10,525 bases of DNA, from assembly GCA_934434905.1 (NCBI GenBank), contig CAKSAI010000089.1:1-10525 (forward strand). The letters run 5' to 3'. Position 1 is the stretch's first letter; each line of letters begins with the position of its first letter. The position numbers were made by a program, and so were the translations under genes. Source of the DNA: an uncultured Lachnospiraceae bacterium. GTDB lineage: Bacteria; Bacillota; Clostridia; Lachnospirales; Lachnospiraceae. Shown one piece after another: positions 1 through 6,894 of this stretch. The notes under the pieces are model-generated. The model was not told the origin of the DNA, made no database searches, and was given only the letters and a program-made list of their open reading frames with translations.

Positions 1-122
1 GTGTAGTGCCGCTCCTAAGAACATTATATCCTCTATAAAATTTAATGATCAATAATTTTATAATGTAAAATTTTTTATGCAATAGCTATTTAATTTTAGA
101 TAAAGAAATTTTTAATTGGGAG
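1..122. other. AT-rich leader, no gene seen
   Basis: This stretch is very AT-rich compared with the rest of the window and has no convincing coding frame. A perfect TATAAT lies at 59-64, but 17 nt upstream there is no -35 resembling TTGACA, and such hexamers arise by chance in AT-rich DNA, so I do not call a promoter. The segment is continuous in composition with the ORF that follows and is probably part of the same foreign or relic block. Confidence 0.5.
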
Positions 123-494
123 ATGTTTAAAATCAAAAAGTCATTTAAATTGTTAAGCTTAATTTTATCCGCTAAATTTTTATTAGCATCTTTAATTCCT
201 TCAACACATGCTCTTGGACACAATATGAACATTTCAAAATTTGTAAAAATCCCGGAAGAATACATACTCTGTCACGGTTCTATATTTCCTGTTGAAAAAC
301 GCATCGTGAAAAATGTGGTAAGAGGTATATTAGAATACTGCGTACAAGCATATGAAAACTCTATATATAGAATGAATTTTTCTAAAGATGATATACTGTG
401 CGTAGACAATGAGCAGTGCCAAAGGGGACGGAAAGAAATCGACTGCTTGCAGACAAGGAGGCACCATTTTGAAGGTTGCAGGTATCATCGCTGA
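123..494 (+). CDS. Unrecognised small ORF, possibly truncated, with signal-like N terminus
   Basis: I do not recognise this protein. The 123-residue reading has a basic start (MFKIKKSFK), a hydrophobic stretch at about residues 9-27 and a possible signal-peptidase site after THA near residue 30. The body is AT-rich in codon use and has cysteines at 50, 73, 93 and 99. From about residue 97 (base 412) composition changes and the frame runs through a REP-like sequence, the tmcAL ribosome site and the first codons of tmcAL in another frame, so the last ~27 residues are almost certainly not native. The start is doubtful: GGGAG at 118-122 touches the ATG with no spacing, and Met35 (base 225) has no good site either. 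It may be a real but 3'-truncated secreted-protein gene, or a relic. Treat as hypothetical. Confidence 0.3.
   Translation: MFKIKKSFKLLSLILSAKFLLASLIPSTHALGHNMNISKFVKIPEEYILCHGSIFPVEKRIVKNVVRGILEYCVQAYENSIYRMNFSKDDILCVDNEQCQRGRKEIDCLQTRRHHFEGCRYHR
389..397 (+). promoter_or_regulatory. Possible extended -10 promoter for tmcAL
   Basis: TGATATACT at 389-397 fits an extended -10 element (TG, one base, then TATACT, 5 of 6 to TATAAT). The -35 region at about 368-374 is poor. Transcription would begin near 404 and give a leader of about 65 nt before the TTG start of tmcAL. No other promoter is visible between the composition junction and tmcAL. Surrounding DNA is AT-rich, so chance occurrence is possible. 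Confidence 0.3.
412..431. repeat. Possible REP-like / IS200-type end fragment
   Basis: The sequence AGTGCCAAAGGGGACGG (415-431) resembles, from memory, the GTGCCAAAGGGGAC core found at ends of REP elements associated with Y1 (IS200-like/RAYT) transposases in many bacteria. It stands exactly where AT-rich DNA gives way to normal DNA. No inverted partner and no transposase gene were found in the window, so this could be a solo remnant or a coincidence. Confidence 0.3.
455..461 (+). promoter_or_regulatory. Ribosome binding site that fixes the tmcAL TTG start
   Basis: AAGGAGG at 455-461 is a full-strength Shine-Dalgarno sequence 7 nt before the TTG at 469. The in-frame ATG at 409 has no such site and would add 20 residues translated from REP-like and leader DNA, so the TTG is preferred. 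Confidence 0.85.
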
Positions 495-1791
495 ATACAA
501 TCCCTTCCACAGGGGTCATAAATACCAGTTGGACCGGCTGCGCGAGCTTGCCGGGCCGGACTATATCATCGTCGCCATGAGCGGAGACTTCCTCCAGCGG
601 GGTACACCTGCGCTCATGGATAAGTATACCCGTGCCCGCATGAGTTTATTACAAGGAGCAGATCTTATTTTAGAACTGCCGGCCTGCTATGCCACATCCA
701 GCGCAGAAACCTTTGCCAGAGGCGGGATCCTGCTGCTTGCGGCTACCGGTCTTACGGACATGCTCTGCTTCGGTGCAGAGAGCGATGACCTTGATCGTCT
801 CAGGAACCTGGCTCTGCTTCTGAACCGGGAGCCGGACTGGTACAGGAGCGCTCTGCTTTCTTCTTTAAAAAAAGGCCGTTCCTTCCCCGCTGCCCGCGCA
901 GAGGCCTTGCCGGAATATGCTGATCTTCTCAATCAGCCTAACAACATCCTGGCGGTAGAATATTTAAAGGCAATGAAAGATCTGGCCCCCGCCATGGAAC
1001 CGCTGCTGATCCAGCGTGCAGGCAGCGGATACCATGATACCGATATCACCGCACCTCTGGCATCTGCCAGCGCCATCCGGGATACCTTATTGCGTACTTC
1101 GCACCACGGCGATACCCTGCTGCATACTATGCCCCACTGCGATACCAGATCGGCAATCAATCGTACCACATCCGCCCTGGCAACAATCCAATCGGAAATC
1201 GACTGGTCCGCCCTGGCGGAGGCTCTGCCGGAAAGCTCTCTTAAGATCATGCAGGAATATGAACAGGACTCTGCCTTTTTGCAGGAAGACGATTTCTCAC
1301 AGCTGCTTCACTACTGCCTGCTGCGTGAAACGAAAGAGTCTCTGGCCGGATATCTGGATATGACCGAAGACCTTGCGAACCGGATCGATTCACGAAAAAA
1401 TGATTTTATCTCCTGGAGCTCCTTCTGTCAGTTATGCAATACAAAAGACTCCACCTATGCCAGGATCAGCCGCGCACTGACGCATATACTCTTAAATATC
1501 CGCACGGAGGATCACAAGCCTTGTCTCTCTGCCAGTCCCCGCATTCTGCCCTACCTTCGGGTGCTGGGTTTTCGAAGGTCGGCCACACCGCTGCTCACCC
1601 AACTAAAAAGCTGCGCCAAGGCTCCGATCATCACCTCTCCCGCCGCTGCCGAAGGGCAGCTGACCGCACAGGGGCTTGCCATGCTGCATACGGATATCCA
1701 CGCTTCCGATCTGTACCGCTGCATCGCAACGGACAAGACCGGACGCGCGTATCTCAATGAATATCAGAGAAAATTGTTGATTGTTGAGTAA
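469..1791 (+). CDS. tmcAL: tRNA(Met) cytidine acetate ligase (TmcAL, YlbM family)
   Basis: TmcAL uses ATP and acetate to form N4-acetylcytidine at the wobble position of elongator tRNA-Met, in the cytoplasm. The N terminus reads KVAGIIAEYNPFHRGH, the nucleotidyltransferase HxGH motif (His14, His17, counting from the TTG). Family blocks follow: MSGDFLQRGTPALMDKYTRA (about 37-57), LILELPACYA (66-75), SQPNNI-like NQPNNI (155-160) and SASAIRDTLL near 199-208. The start is TTG, chosen for its ideal AAGGAGG site and because the family motif begins at once. The product is 440 residues, somewhat longer than Bacillus YlbM (about 415). A 30-nt tandem repeat right after SASAIR (residues 205-224) explains most of the excess. 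The gene is convergent with glmM, with 19 nt between stops, and appears monocistronic. Confidence 0.93.
   Translation: MKVAGIIAEYNPFHRGHKYQLDRLRELAGPDYIIVAMSGDFLQRGTPALMDKYTRARMSLLQGADLILELPACYATSSAETFARGGILLLAATGLTDMLCFGAESDDLDRLRNLALLLNREPDWYRSALLSSLKKGRSFPAARAEALPEYADLLNQPNNILAVEYLKAMKDLAPAMEPLLIQRAGSGYHDTDITAPLASASAIRDTLLRTSHHGDTLLHTMPHCDTRSAINRTTSALATIQSEIDWSALAEALPESSLKIMQEYEQDSAFLQEDDFSQLLHYCLLRETKESLAGYLDMTEDLANRIDSRKNDFISWSSFCQLCNTKDSTYARISRALTHILLNIRTEDHKPCLSASPRILPYLRVLGFRRSATPLLTQLKSCAKAPIITSPAAAEGQLTAQGLAMLHTDIHASDLYRCIATDKTGRAYLNEYQRKLLIVE
1081..1140 (+). repeat. Two-copy 30-nt in-frame tandem repeat within tmcAL
   Basis: Units at 1081-1110 and 1111-1140 match at 22 of 30 positions by my hand alignment, each starting GATACC. 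A third GATACC begins exactly one period later at 1141 but diverges after two codons. The units encode DTLLRTSHHG and DTLLHTMPHC. The divergence suggests an old duplication. Confidence 0.7.
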
Positions 1792-1810
1792 CCAATGCCG
1801 AATTATTCTG

Positions 1811-3199
1811 TTACCCGCGCACATGCCCTTTCGCACGGATAACCTCCACCACCCGGTCCACATGCTGGCGGCAGATCTCCTCGGACTCTGCTTCCACCAT
1901 CACACGGATGACCGGCTCGGTTCCCGACTCACGCACCAGGATACGCCCGGTATCACCCAGGGCTTCCGCGGCCTCGCGCACGGCAGCCTGCACATCCTCA
2001 TCCGCCTGGGCGGCAGCCTTGTCGTTAACTCTCACATTCACCAGCACCTGCGGATAGATCACCAGACCCTCGCTCAACTGGCTCAATGTCTTCTTGCGGG
2101 CCATCATGACCTCCATGATCTTCAGGCTGGTAAGAATCCCATCACCGGTCGATGCATATTTGGAGAAAATGATATGTCCGGACTGCTCTCCGCCAATGCG
2201 GCAGCCATTCTTCATCATATATTCGTATACATACTTGTCGCCCACAGCCGTCTTGGCATAGTCGATTCCAAGCTCGTCAAAGGCCTTGTAGAGACCGAAA
2301 TTGGACATGACAGTTGTGACCACCGTGTTGGTTACCAGCTTGCCGCGCTCCTTCATATACTTTCCATAGATGTACAGGATATGATCGCCGGTCACCACCT
2401 GGCCCTTTTCATCCACACAGAGACAGCGGTCCGCATCCCCATCGTAGGCAAATCCCACGTCAAGTCCATTCTCCACCACGAATCTCTGCAGCCCCTCGAT
2501 GTGGGTGGAGCCTGCATTGGTGTTGATGTTGGTTCCGTTGGGCTCCGCATTGATCACATAGGTCTTAGCGCCCAACGCGTCAAAGACTGCCTTAGCCAGG
2601 TTCCAGGCGCTGCCGTTGGCACAGTCAAGTCCCACCTTCACACCCTTGAAGGAATACATGCCCAGAGAGATCAGATATCCGATGTAACGGTTTCTGCCGG
2701 ACACATAGTCCACGGTGCAGCCGATCTTATCCTTCTTCGCGAAGGGAAGTTCCTCCCATTTCTGTCCGAATATCTCCAGCTTTCCATCCAGATAATCTTC
2801 CACCAAACCGATGGTTTCCTCATCCATCTTCTCCCCCTGACCGTTGATCAGCTTGATGCCGTTGTCATAGTAGGGATTGTGGCTGGCAGAGATCATGATC
2901 CCGCAGTCAAACTCATCCGTTCTCGCCACATACGCCACCGAAGGAGTGGTAGTTACATGAAGCAGGTACGCATCTGCGCCGGAGGCCACCAGGCCGCCCA
3001 CCAGAGCATACTCAAACATATAGCTGGAACGCCTGGTGTCCTTTCCGATCACGATACGAGCCGACGTCTCGTCCCCCGCCCGACGCTTCGTCTCGCCATA
3101 ATACCATCCGAGGAAACGTCCTACCCGGTACGCATGATCTGCTGTCAGATTCTCATTGGCCTCACCACGGAAACCGTCTGTTCCAAAATATCTTCCCAT
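1811..3199 (-). CDS. glmM: Phosphoglucosamine mutase GlmM
   Basis: GlmM converts glucosamine-6-phosphate to glucosamine-1-phosphate, the precursor of UDP-GlcNAc for peptidoglycan and for the CapE route upstream. It is an alpha-D-phosphohexomutase with all four domains: GRYFGTDGFRG at the N terminus, the phosphoserine loop SASHNP (Ser106), the Mg-binding loop DGDADR (253-258), sugar-specificity loop GEQSGH (337-342), and phosphate loop RESGTEP (423-429). GEQSGH favours GlmM over phosphomannomutase. The product is 462 residues, slightly above the usual ~450; a short basic/acidic insert lies near 36-47. The ATG at 3199 is preferred over an in-frame GTG at 3214 because GGAGG (3208-3212) is 8 nt upstream and family proteins begin MGRYFGTDG. 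It is the last gene of the minus-strand unit, 66 nt after capG. Confidence 0.93.
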   Translation of the reverse strand: MGRYFGTDGFRGEANENLTADHAYRVGRFLGWYYGETKRRAGDETSARIVIGKDTRRSSYMFEYALVGGLVASGADAYLLHVTTTPSVAYVARTDEFDCGIMISASHNPYYDNGIKLINGQGEKMDEETIGLVEDYLDGKLEIFGQKWEELPFAKKDKIGCTVDYVSGRNRYIGYLISLGMYSFKGVKVGLDCANGSAWNLAKAVFDALGAKTYVINAEPNGTNINTNAGSTHIEGLQRFVVENGLDVGFAYDGDADRCLCVDEKGQVVTGDHILYIYGKYMKERGKLVTNTVVTTVMSNFGLYKAFDELGIDYAKTAVGDKYVYEYMMKNGCRIGGEQSGHIIFSKYASTGDGILTSLKIMEVMMARKKTLSQLSEGLVIYPQVLVNVRVNDKAAAQADEDVQAAVREAAEALGDTGRILVRESGTEPVIRVMVEAESEEICRQHVDRVVEVIRAKGHVRG

Positions 3200-3207
3200 C
3201 TTCTTTT

Positions 3208-3212
3208 CCTCC
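3208..3212 (-). promoter_or_regulatory. Ribosome binding site deciding the glmM start
   Basis: GGAGG on the minus strand, 8 nt before the ATG at 3199. It would overlap the codons of the longer GTG-started version (3214), so it selects the ATG. No convincing promoter was seen in the 66-nt gap between capG and glmM, which supports co-transcription. Confidence 0.8.
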
Positions 3213-3265
3213 ACAGAAGTTTTCTTTTTCTAGATATAATTCACGGATTGCTCCGGTGCTGTACG

Positions 3266-4450
3266 CTAATACTTGCGCCATACCATCTTATCCACCACTC
3301 CGGTATAAGACTGGATGATCTTCACAACTTTGGTGCTGACATTCTCTTCCACGTAATCCGGCACCGGAATGCCATTATCACCCTCCGCCACCATGTCCAC
3401 AGCGGTTGTCACCGCCTGCAGCAGACTCTTCTCGTCAATCCCTGCCAGGATGAAGCCCGCCTTATCCAGCGACTCCGGCCGTTCCGTGGATGTGCGGATG
3501 CACACCGCCGGGAAGGGGTATCCCACGCTGGTGAAAAAGCTGCTCTCCTCCGGCAGCGTTCCGGAATCGGAGATCACCGCAAAGGCATTCATCTGCAGAT
3601 GATTGTAATCATGGAAGCCCAGCGGTTCATGCCGGATCACCCGCTTATCCAGCGGAAAGCCGGACTCCTCCAGCCGTTTCCGGGAGCGCGGATGACAGGA
3701 ATAGAGAATCGGCATATCGTACTTCTCCGCCAGCCGATTGATGGCCGTAAACAGCGACCGGAAATTCTTCTCCGTGTCGATATTCTCCTCCCGATGCGCT
3801 GAGAGAAGCATATACCGCTTCGATGCAAGCCCCAGGCGGCTTAAGATATCGGATCCTTCAATCTCTGCAAGATTCTGATGTAATACCTCCGCCATGGGAG
3901 AACCGGTCACATACGTGCGCTCCTTGGGCAGACCGCACTCCGCCAGATAACGGCGGGCATGCTCTGAGTAGGCCAGATTCACATCGGAAATGATATCCAC
4001 GATCCTCCGGTTGGTCTCCTCCGGCAGGCACTCGTCCTTGCAGCGGTTCCCCGCTTCCATATGGAAGATGGGAATGTGCAGCCGCTTAGCCGCGATGGCT
4101 GACAGGCAGGAATTGGTATCCCCAAGGATCAGCAGGGCATCCGGCTTGATCTGGCTCATCAGCTTATAAGAGCAGTTGATGATATTGCCAACGGTGGCGC
4201 CCAGGTCATCTCCCACGGCATCCATGTAGACTTCCGGATCCTTCAGCTTCAGGTCATGGAAAAAGATCCCGTTTAAGTTATAGTCATAGTTCTGGCCGGT
4301 GTGGGCCAGAATGCAGTCGAAGTATTTCCGGCACTTGCTGATGGTGGCCGCCAGGCGGATGATCTCCGGGCGGGTGCCAACAATGATCAGAAGCTTTAGT
4401 CGGCCATCGTTTCGGAAGGAAATATCTGTGTAATCGGTCTTAATTTGCAT
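3266..4450 (-). CDS. capG: UDP-GlcNAc 2-epimerase family enzyme, CapG type (UDP-L-FucNAc forming)
   Basis: This is a non-hydrolysing UDP-N-acetylglucosamine 2-epimerase relative. In the CapE-F-G pathway CapG epimerises C2 of UDP-N-acetyl-6-deoxy-L-talosamine (UDP-L-PneNAc) to give UDP-L-FucNAc. Visible motifs are IVGTRPEIIRL (23-33), HTGQNYDYNLN (50-60), ILGDTNSCLSA (108-118), HMEAGNRC (130-137) with PEETNRRIVD, SAHREENID (217-225), SDSGTLPEES (294-303) and RTSTERPE (319-326). The GNRC and STERPE forms, and the ending STKVVKIIQSY, resemble S. aureus CapG more than WecB/MnaA as I recall them. The length, 394 residues, is a little above S. aureus CapG. The start is the ATG at 4450 with AAGGAGG (4457-4463); the longer upstream frame overlaps capF and is unlikely. 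It follows capF by 22 nt, which supports the CapG assignment. Confidence 0.9.
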   Translation of the reverse strand: MQIKTDYTDISFRNDGRLKLLIIVGTRPEIIRLAATISKCRKYFDCILAHTGQNYDYNLNGIFFHDLKLKDPEVYMDAVGDDLGATVGNIINCSYKLMSQIKPDALLILGDTNSCLSAIAAKRLHIPIFHMEAGNRCKDECLPEETNRRIVDIISDVNLAYSEHARRYLAECGLPKERTYVTGSPMAEVLHQNLAEIEGSDILSRLGLASKRYMLLSAHREENIDTEKNFRSLFTAINRLAEKYDMPILYSCHPRSRKRLEESGFPLDKRVIRHEPLGFHDYNHLQMNAFAVISDSGTLPEESSFFTSVGYPFPAVCIRTSTERPESLDKAGFILAGIDEKSLLQAVTTAVDMVAEGDNGIPVPDYVEENVSTKVVKIIQSYTGVVDKMVWRKY

Positions 4451-4456
4451 AAGGAA

Positions 4457-4463
4457 CCTCCTT
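4457..4463 (-). promoter_or_regulatory. Ribosome binding site deciding the capG start
   Basis: AAGGAGG on the minus strand, 6 nt before the ATG at 4450 and inside the 22-nt capF-capG gap. It rules out the longer frame that opens at 4522 within capF. Confidence 0.85.
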
Positions 4464-4472
4464 GTATCGTTT

Positions 4473-5753
4473 TTATACTGGCTCATAGAAAGTATCCGGG
4501 TGTTCCGGGTCGAACTGTTCATTGGCCCACATAACGGTTACCAGATCCTGTGTGTCCGACAGGTTTATGATATTGTGGGTGTAACCCGGCAGCATGTGTA
4601 CCGCCTCGATCTTATCTCCTGACACTTCGTATTCCAGCACCGGATAGGGCATTCCGTTTTCGTCTAGGCCGATCTTCCGCTCCTGGATCAGTCCATGTCC
4701 GGACACCACGATGAAGAACTCCCACTTACTGTGGTGCCAGTGCTGTCCCTTGGTGATCCCCGGCTTGCTTATATTGACGGAGAATTGGCCGCAGTTCGCT
4801 GTTTTCAAGAGCTCGGTAAAGCTTCCTCTGGCATCGATATTCATCTTCAGCGGGAAGATGGCTTTCTCCTTTGGCAGATACGAGAGATACGTGGAATACA
4901 GCTTTTTTGCAAAGGAATCATTGGGGATCTCGGGCATGAGCAGCGTCTTCGGCTGCGCCCGGAAGCTCTCCAACAGATCCACGATCTCGCCAAGGGTCAC
5001 ATGATGGGTGGTAGGAACATAGCAGTAGCGGCCTTCCCTGCATCCCACTGCCGTAAGACCGTCAAATTCACAATGGTGCTCTTCGCCGTTTATGGCGACC
5101 AGCAGCTCCTCCACCAGATCGTCGATGTACAGAAGCTCCAGCTCGGTACTCCGGTCATTGACCTGGATGGGAAGATCATTCGCCATGTTGTTACAGAAGG
5201 TGGCAACCGCAGAATTGTAGTTGGGTCTGCACCACTTGCCGAACAGATTCGGGAAGCGATAGACCAGCACCCGCGCTCCGGTCTCCTTGGCATATGTAAA
5301 GAGCAGCTCTTCCCCGGCCAGCTTGGATCTCCCGTAATCAGACTGGCCGTAGCGGCCGATCAGGGTAGCCTGGATAGAGGAAGACAACACCACCGGACAG
5401 GTGTTGTGGTATTTTTTCAGTGTGTCCAGCAGGGTGGAAGTGAATCCGAAGTTGCCGGTCATGAATTCCGACTGCTCCTTGGGGCGGTTGACGCCGGCCA
5501 GGTGAAAGACGAAGTCCGCCCGGCTGCAATAGGTCTCCAGCTCCTCCGGGGTGGAATCCAGGTCATAACAGTCAAGGGTAAGACTGACGGCTTCTTCGCT
5601 CCCGCTCTTCATTTCCCCGCTTTTGGTTCCCTGATTTTCGCTCTCCCACGTTCCGATCCGGTGTACCCGATCCTTCCCGTCGCGGATGTTTTTAAGAGCC
5701 TCCACAAGATTCTTTCCAACGAAGCCCTTGGCTCCTGTAATCAATATATGCAT
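4473..5753 (-). CDS. capF: CapF: bifunctional UDP-hexulose reductase with C-terminal cupin epimerase
   Basis: CapF carries out the middle step of UDP-L-FucNAc synthesis. Its zinc-binding cupin domain epimerises C3 of the CapE product and its N-terminal SDR domain reduces the C4 keto group with NADPH. The SDR part shows GAKGFVGKN (7-15), FHLAGVNRP (83-91), LSSSIQAT (123-130) and Tyr140-xxx-Lys144, then RFPNLFGKWCRPNYNS. The cupin part begins near 300 and shows RGSFTELLKT, SVNISKPGITKGQHWHH (325-341, His338/His340 and Glu345 as likely metal ligands), LPGYTHNI (388-395, His393) and NEQFDPEHPDT. At 426 residues it is clearly longer than S. aureus CapF (369). Part of the excess is a hydrophilic insert at about 25-58, just after the first Rossmann helix. 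The ATG at 5753 has an AAAGGA site 8 nt upstream. Confidence 0.94.
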   Translation of the reverse strand: MHILITGAKGFVGKNLVEALKNIRDGKDRVHRIGTWESENQGTKSGEMKSGSEEAVSLTLDCYDLDSTPEELETYCSRADFVFHLAGVNRPKEQSEFMTGNFGFTSTLLDTLKKYHNTCPVVLSSSIQATLIGRYGQSDYGRSKLAGEELLFTYAKETGARVLVYRFPNLFGKWCRPNYNSAVATFCNNMANDLPIQVNDRSTELELLYIDDLVEELLVAINGEEHHCEFDGLTAVGCREGRYCYVPTTHHVTLGEIVDLLESFRAQPKTLLMPEIPNDSFAKKLYSTYLSYLPKEKAIFPLKMNIDARGSFTELLKTANCGQFSVNISKPGITKGQHWHHSKWEFFIVVSGHGLIQERKIGLDENGMPYPVLEYEVSGDKIEAVHMLPGYTHNIINLSDTQDLVTVMWANEQFDPEHPDTFYEPV

Positions 5754-5775
5754 CTGTCTATCCTTTCGAAAATCC

Positions 5776-6867
5776 TTACGCCGTCATACACTTCCTGACG
5801 ATCTCGTTCATCGCGTCAAGCTTCTCCTCGATATCCTTGGCAAGCGCCAGCTGACACCTGGTGCGGACAAGATTATGCTCCGGATAGTCGATCTTAAAAT
5901 ACTCATCTCCCAGGATATAATCATCCAGGAATCTGGCAGCCAGCTCCACCGTCAGCGTAAATGCGGAGAGTGCCAGTGTATCGATCTCAGTCTCCGTCAG
6001 TGTCTCCCTCGTCTGGGACAGAAAGCCTCTGGTGAACGCATCAAACAGCGCAAGATCAAAGCTCACCAGCTCCGTGTTCCTGCTGTCCTCCGCCTGTGTA
6101 TTGCAGGCGAATCGCACCGCATCTCCGAAGTCATGACCCACAAGTCCCGGCATAACCGTATCCAGGTCAACCACCGTCAGTGCCTCCGAGTTCTCCTTGT
6201 CAAAAAGAACGTTGTTAATCTTCGTATCGTTGTGCGTTACCCGAAGCGGCAACTCTCCCGCCTCCTGCATGTCGGTCATTTTACAGGCAAGCGGCATGGC
6301 GCTTCTGATATAAGACAGCAGGTCCTCCACCTCAGCCGCCCGACCGCAGGGATCCTTCCCGGCATCTTCAAACAGCTTCTCCAGCCGCTTTCTGGTGTTA
6401 TGAAAATCCGGGATCGTTGTATACAGCATGGCTGCATCGAAGTCACCTAGCTGCATCTGGAACTCCCCAAAGGCCGTTCCCGCGTGATACATAACCTCCT
6501 CCGTGGGATTCTCACTAAAAGTGACAGACGGTATGAAGTTCGTCAGTCTCCAGAAGCCGTCCGCATCATCCACGTAAGTCTTGCGATCCTCGGTATGGTG
6601 AAAATGAAGCGTGACACCGCTGTTCTTTTTTCCGCGGATATGCTCTGTCACACAGTCGATATTATGCATCACCTGCTCGGGATTCTTAAACACAAACGTA
6701 TTGATCCGCTGAACGATATAGCTCTTCTCCCTGCCGCCGTCTCCCTTGAAATTCACCTTGTAGGTCTGATTGATATTCCCCATCTTGATCTGTTCACAGG
6801 ACTGATAGGTTCCCTTAATCCTGAATTTATCGCAGATCTCCGGCAGCTTCTGTTCCATTGTTTCCAT
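5776..6867 (-). CDS. nahK: NahK-like N-acetylhexosamine 1-kinase (APH-fold phosphotransferase)
   Basis: The protein has an aminoglycoside-phosphotransferase fold and, from memory, lines up over its whole 363 residues with Bifidobacterium NahK (LnpB, ~359 aa), which phosphorylates GlcNAc/GalNAc at C1 using ATP. Shared stretches are MGNINQTYKV (29-38), IVQRINTFVF (51-60), FHNTRKRLE, the Brenner loop RVTHNDTKINNVLFD (209-223; Asp214 catalytic, Asn219 metal), DLDTVMPG (234-241), DFGDAVRFA (246-254) and YPEHNLVRTR (328-337). It lies between the LCP gene (27 nt) and capF (22 nt), so co-expression with capsule-sugar synthesis is likely. In bifidobacteria this enzyme serves GalNAc/GlcNAc salvage. Here it may feed UDP-HexNAc into the CapE route; the substrate is inferred. 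A generic APH-family or homoserine-kinase-like annotation is the alternative. The start has AAAGGGGAT just upstream. Confidence 0.78.
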   Translation of the reverse strand: METMEQKLPEICDKFRIKGTYQSCEQIKMGNINQTYKVNFKGDGGREKSYIVQRINTFVFKNPEQVMHNIDCVTEHIRGKKNSGVTLHFHHTEDRKTYVDDADGFWRLTNFIPSVTFSENPTEEVMYHAGTAFGEFQMQLGDFDAAMLYTTIPDFHNTRKRLEKLFEDAGKDPCGRAAEVEDLLSYIRSAMPLACKMTDMQEAGELPLRVTHNDTKINNVLFDKENSEALTVVDLDTVMPGLVGHDFGDAVRFACNTQAEDSRNTELVSFDLALFDAFTRGFLSQTRETLTETEIDTLALSAFTLTVELAARFLDDYILGDEYFKIDYPEHNLVRTRCQLALAKDIEEKLDAMNEIVRKCMTA

Positions 6868-6894
6868 AATTTATCCCCTTTATATATAATGTTT

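Noticed and set aside
59..64. TATAAT as a promoter for the small AT-rich ORF
   Set aside because: There is no -35 at the right distance and no TG extension, and the whole region is A/T so the hexamer is expected by chance.
409..468. ATG at 409 as the start of tmcAL
   Set aside because: It lacks a ribosome site and adds 20 residues of non-family sequence; the TTG at 469 has AAGGAGG at ideal spacing.
1811..3199. Phosphomannomutase/phosphoglucomutase instead of GlmM
   Set aside because: The GEQSGH loop and the MGRYFGTDGFRG start fit GlmM; the capsule context alone is not a reason to prefer phosphomannomutase.
1781..3802. A 673-codon open frame on the plus strand antisense to glmM and capG
   Set aside because: It lies opposite two full-length genes with all catalytic motifs, its product is His/Leu/Ile-rich with no recognisable domain, and it overlaps the end of tmcAL. 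It is a codon-usage shadow.
4695..5798. A 367-codon open frame on the plus strand antisense to capF
   Set aside because: The minus-strand CapF is certain from its motifs, and the plus-strand product has no ribosome site or family features.
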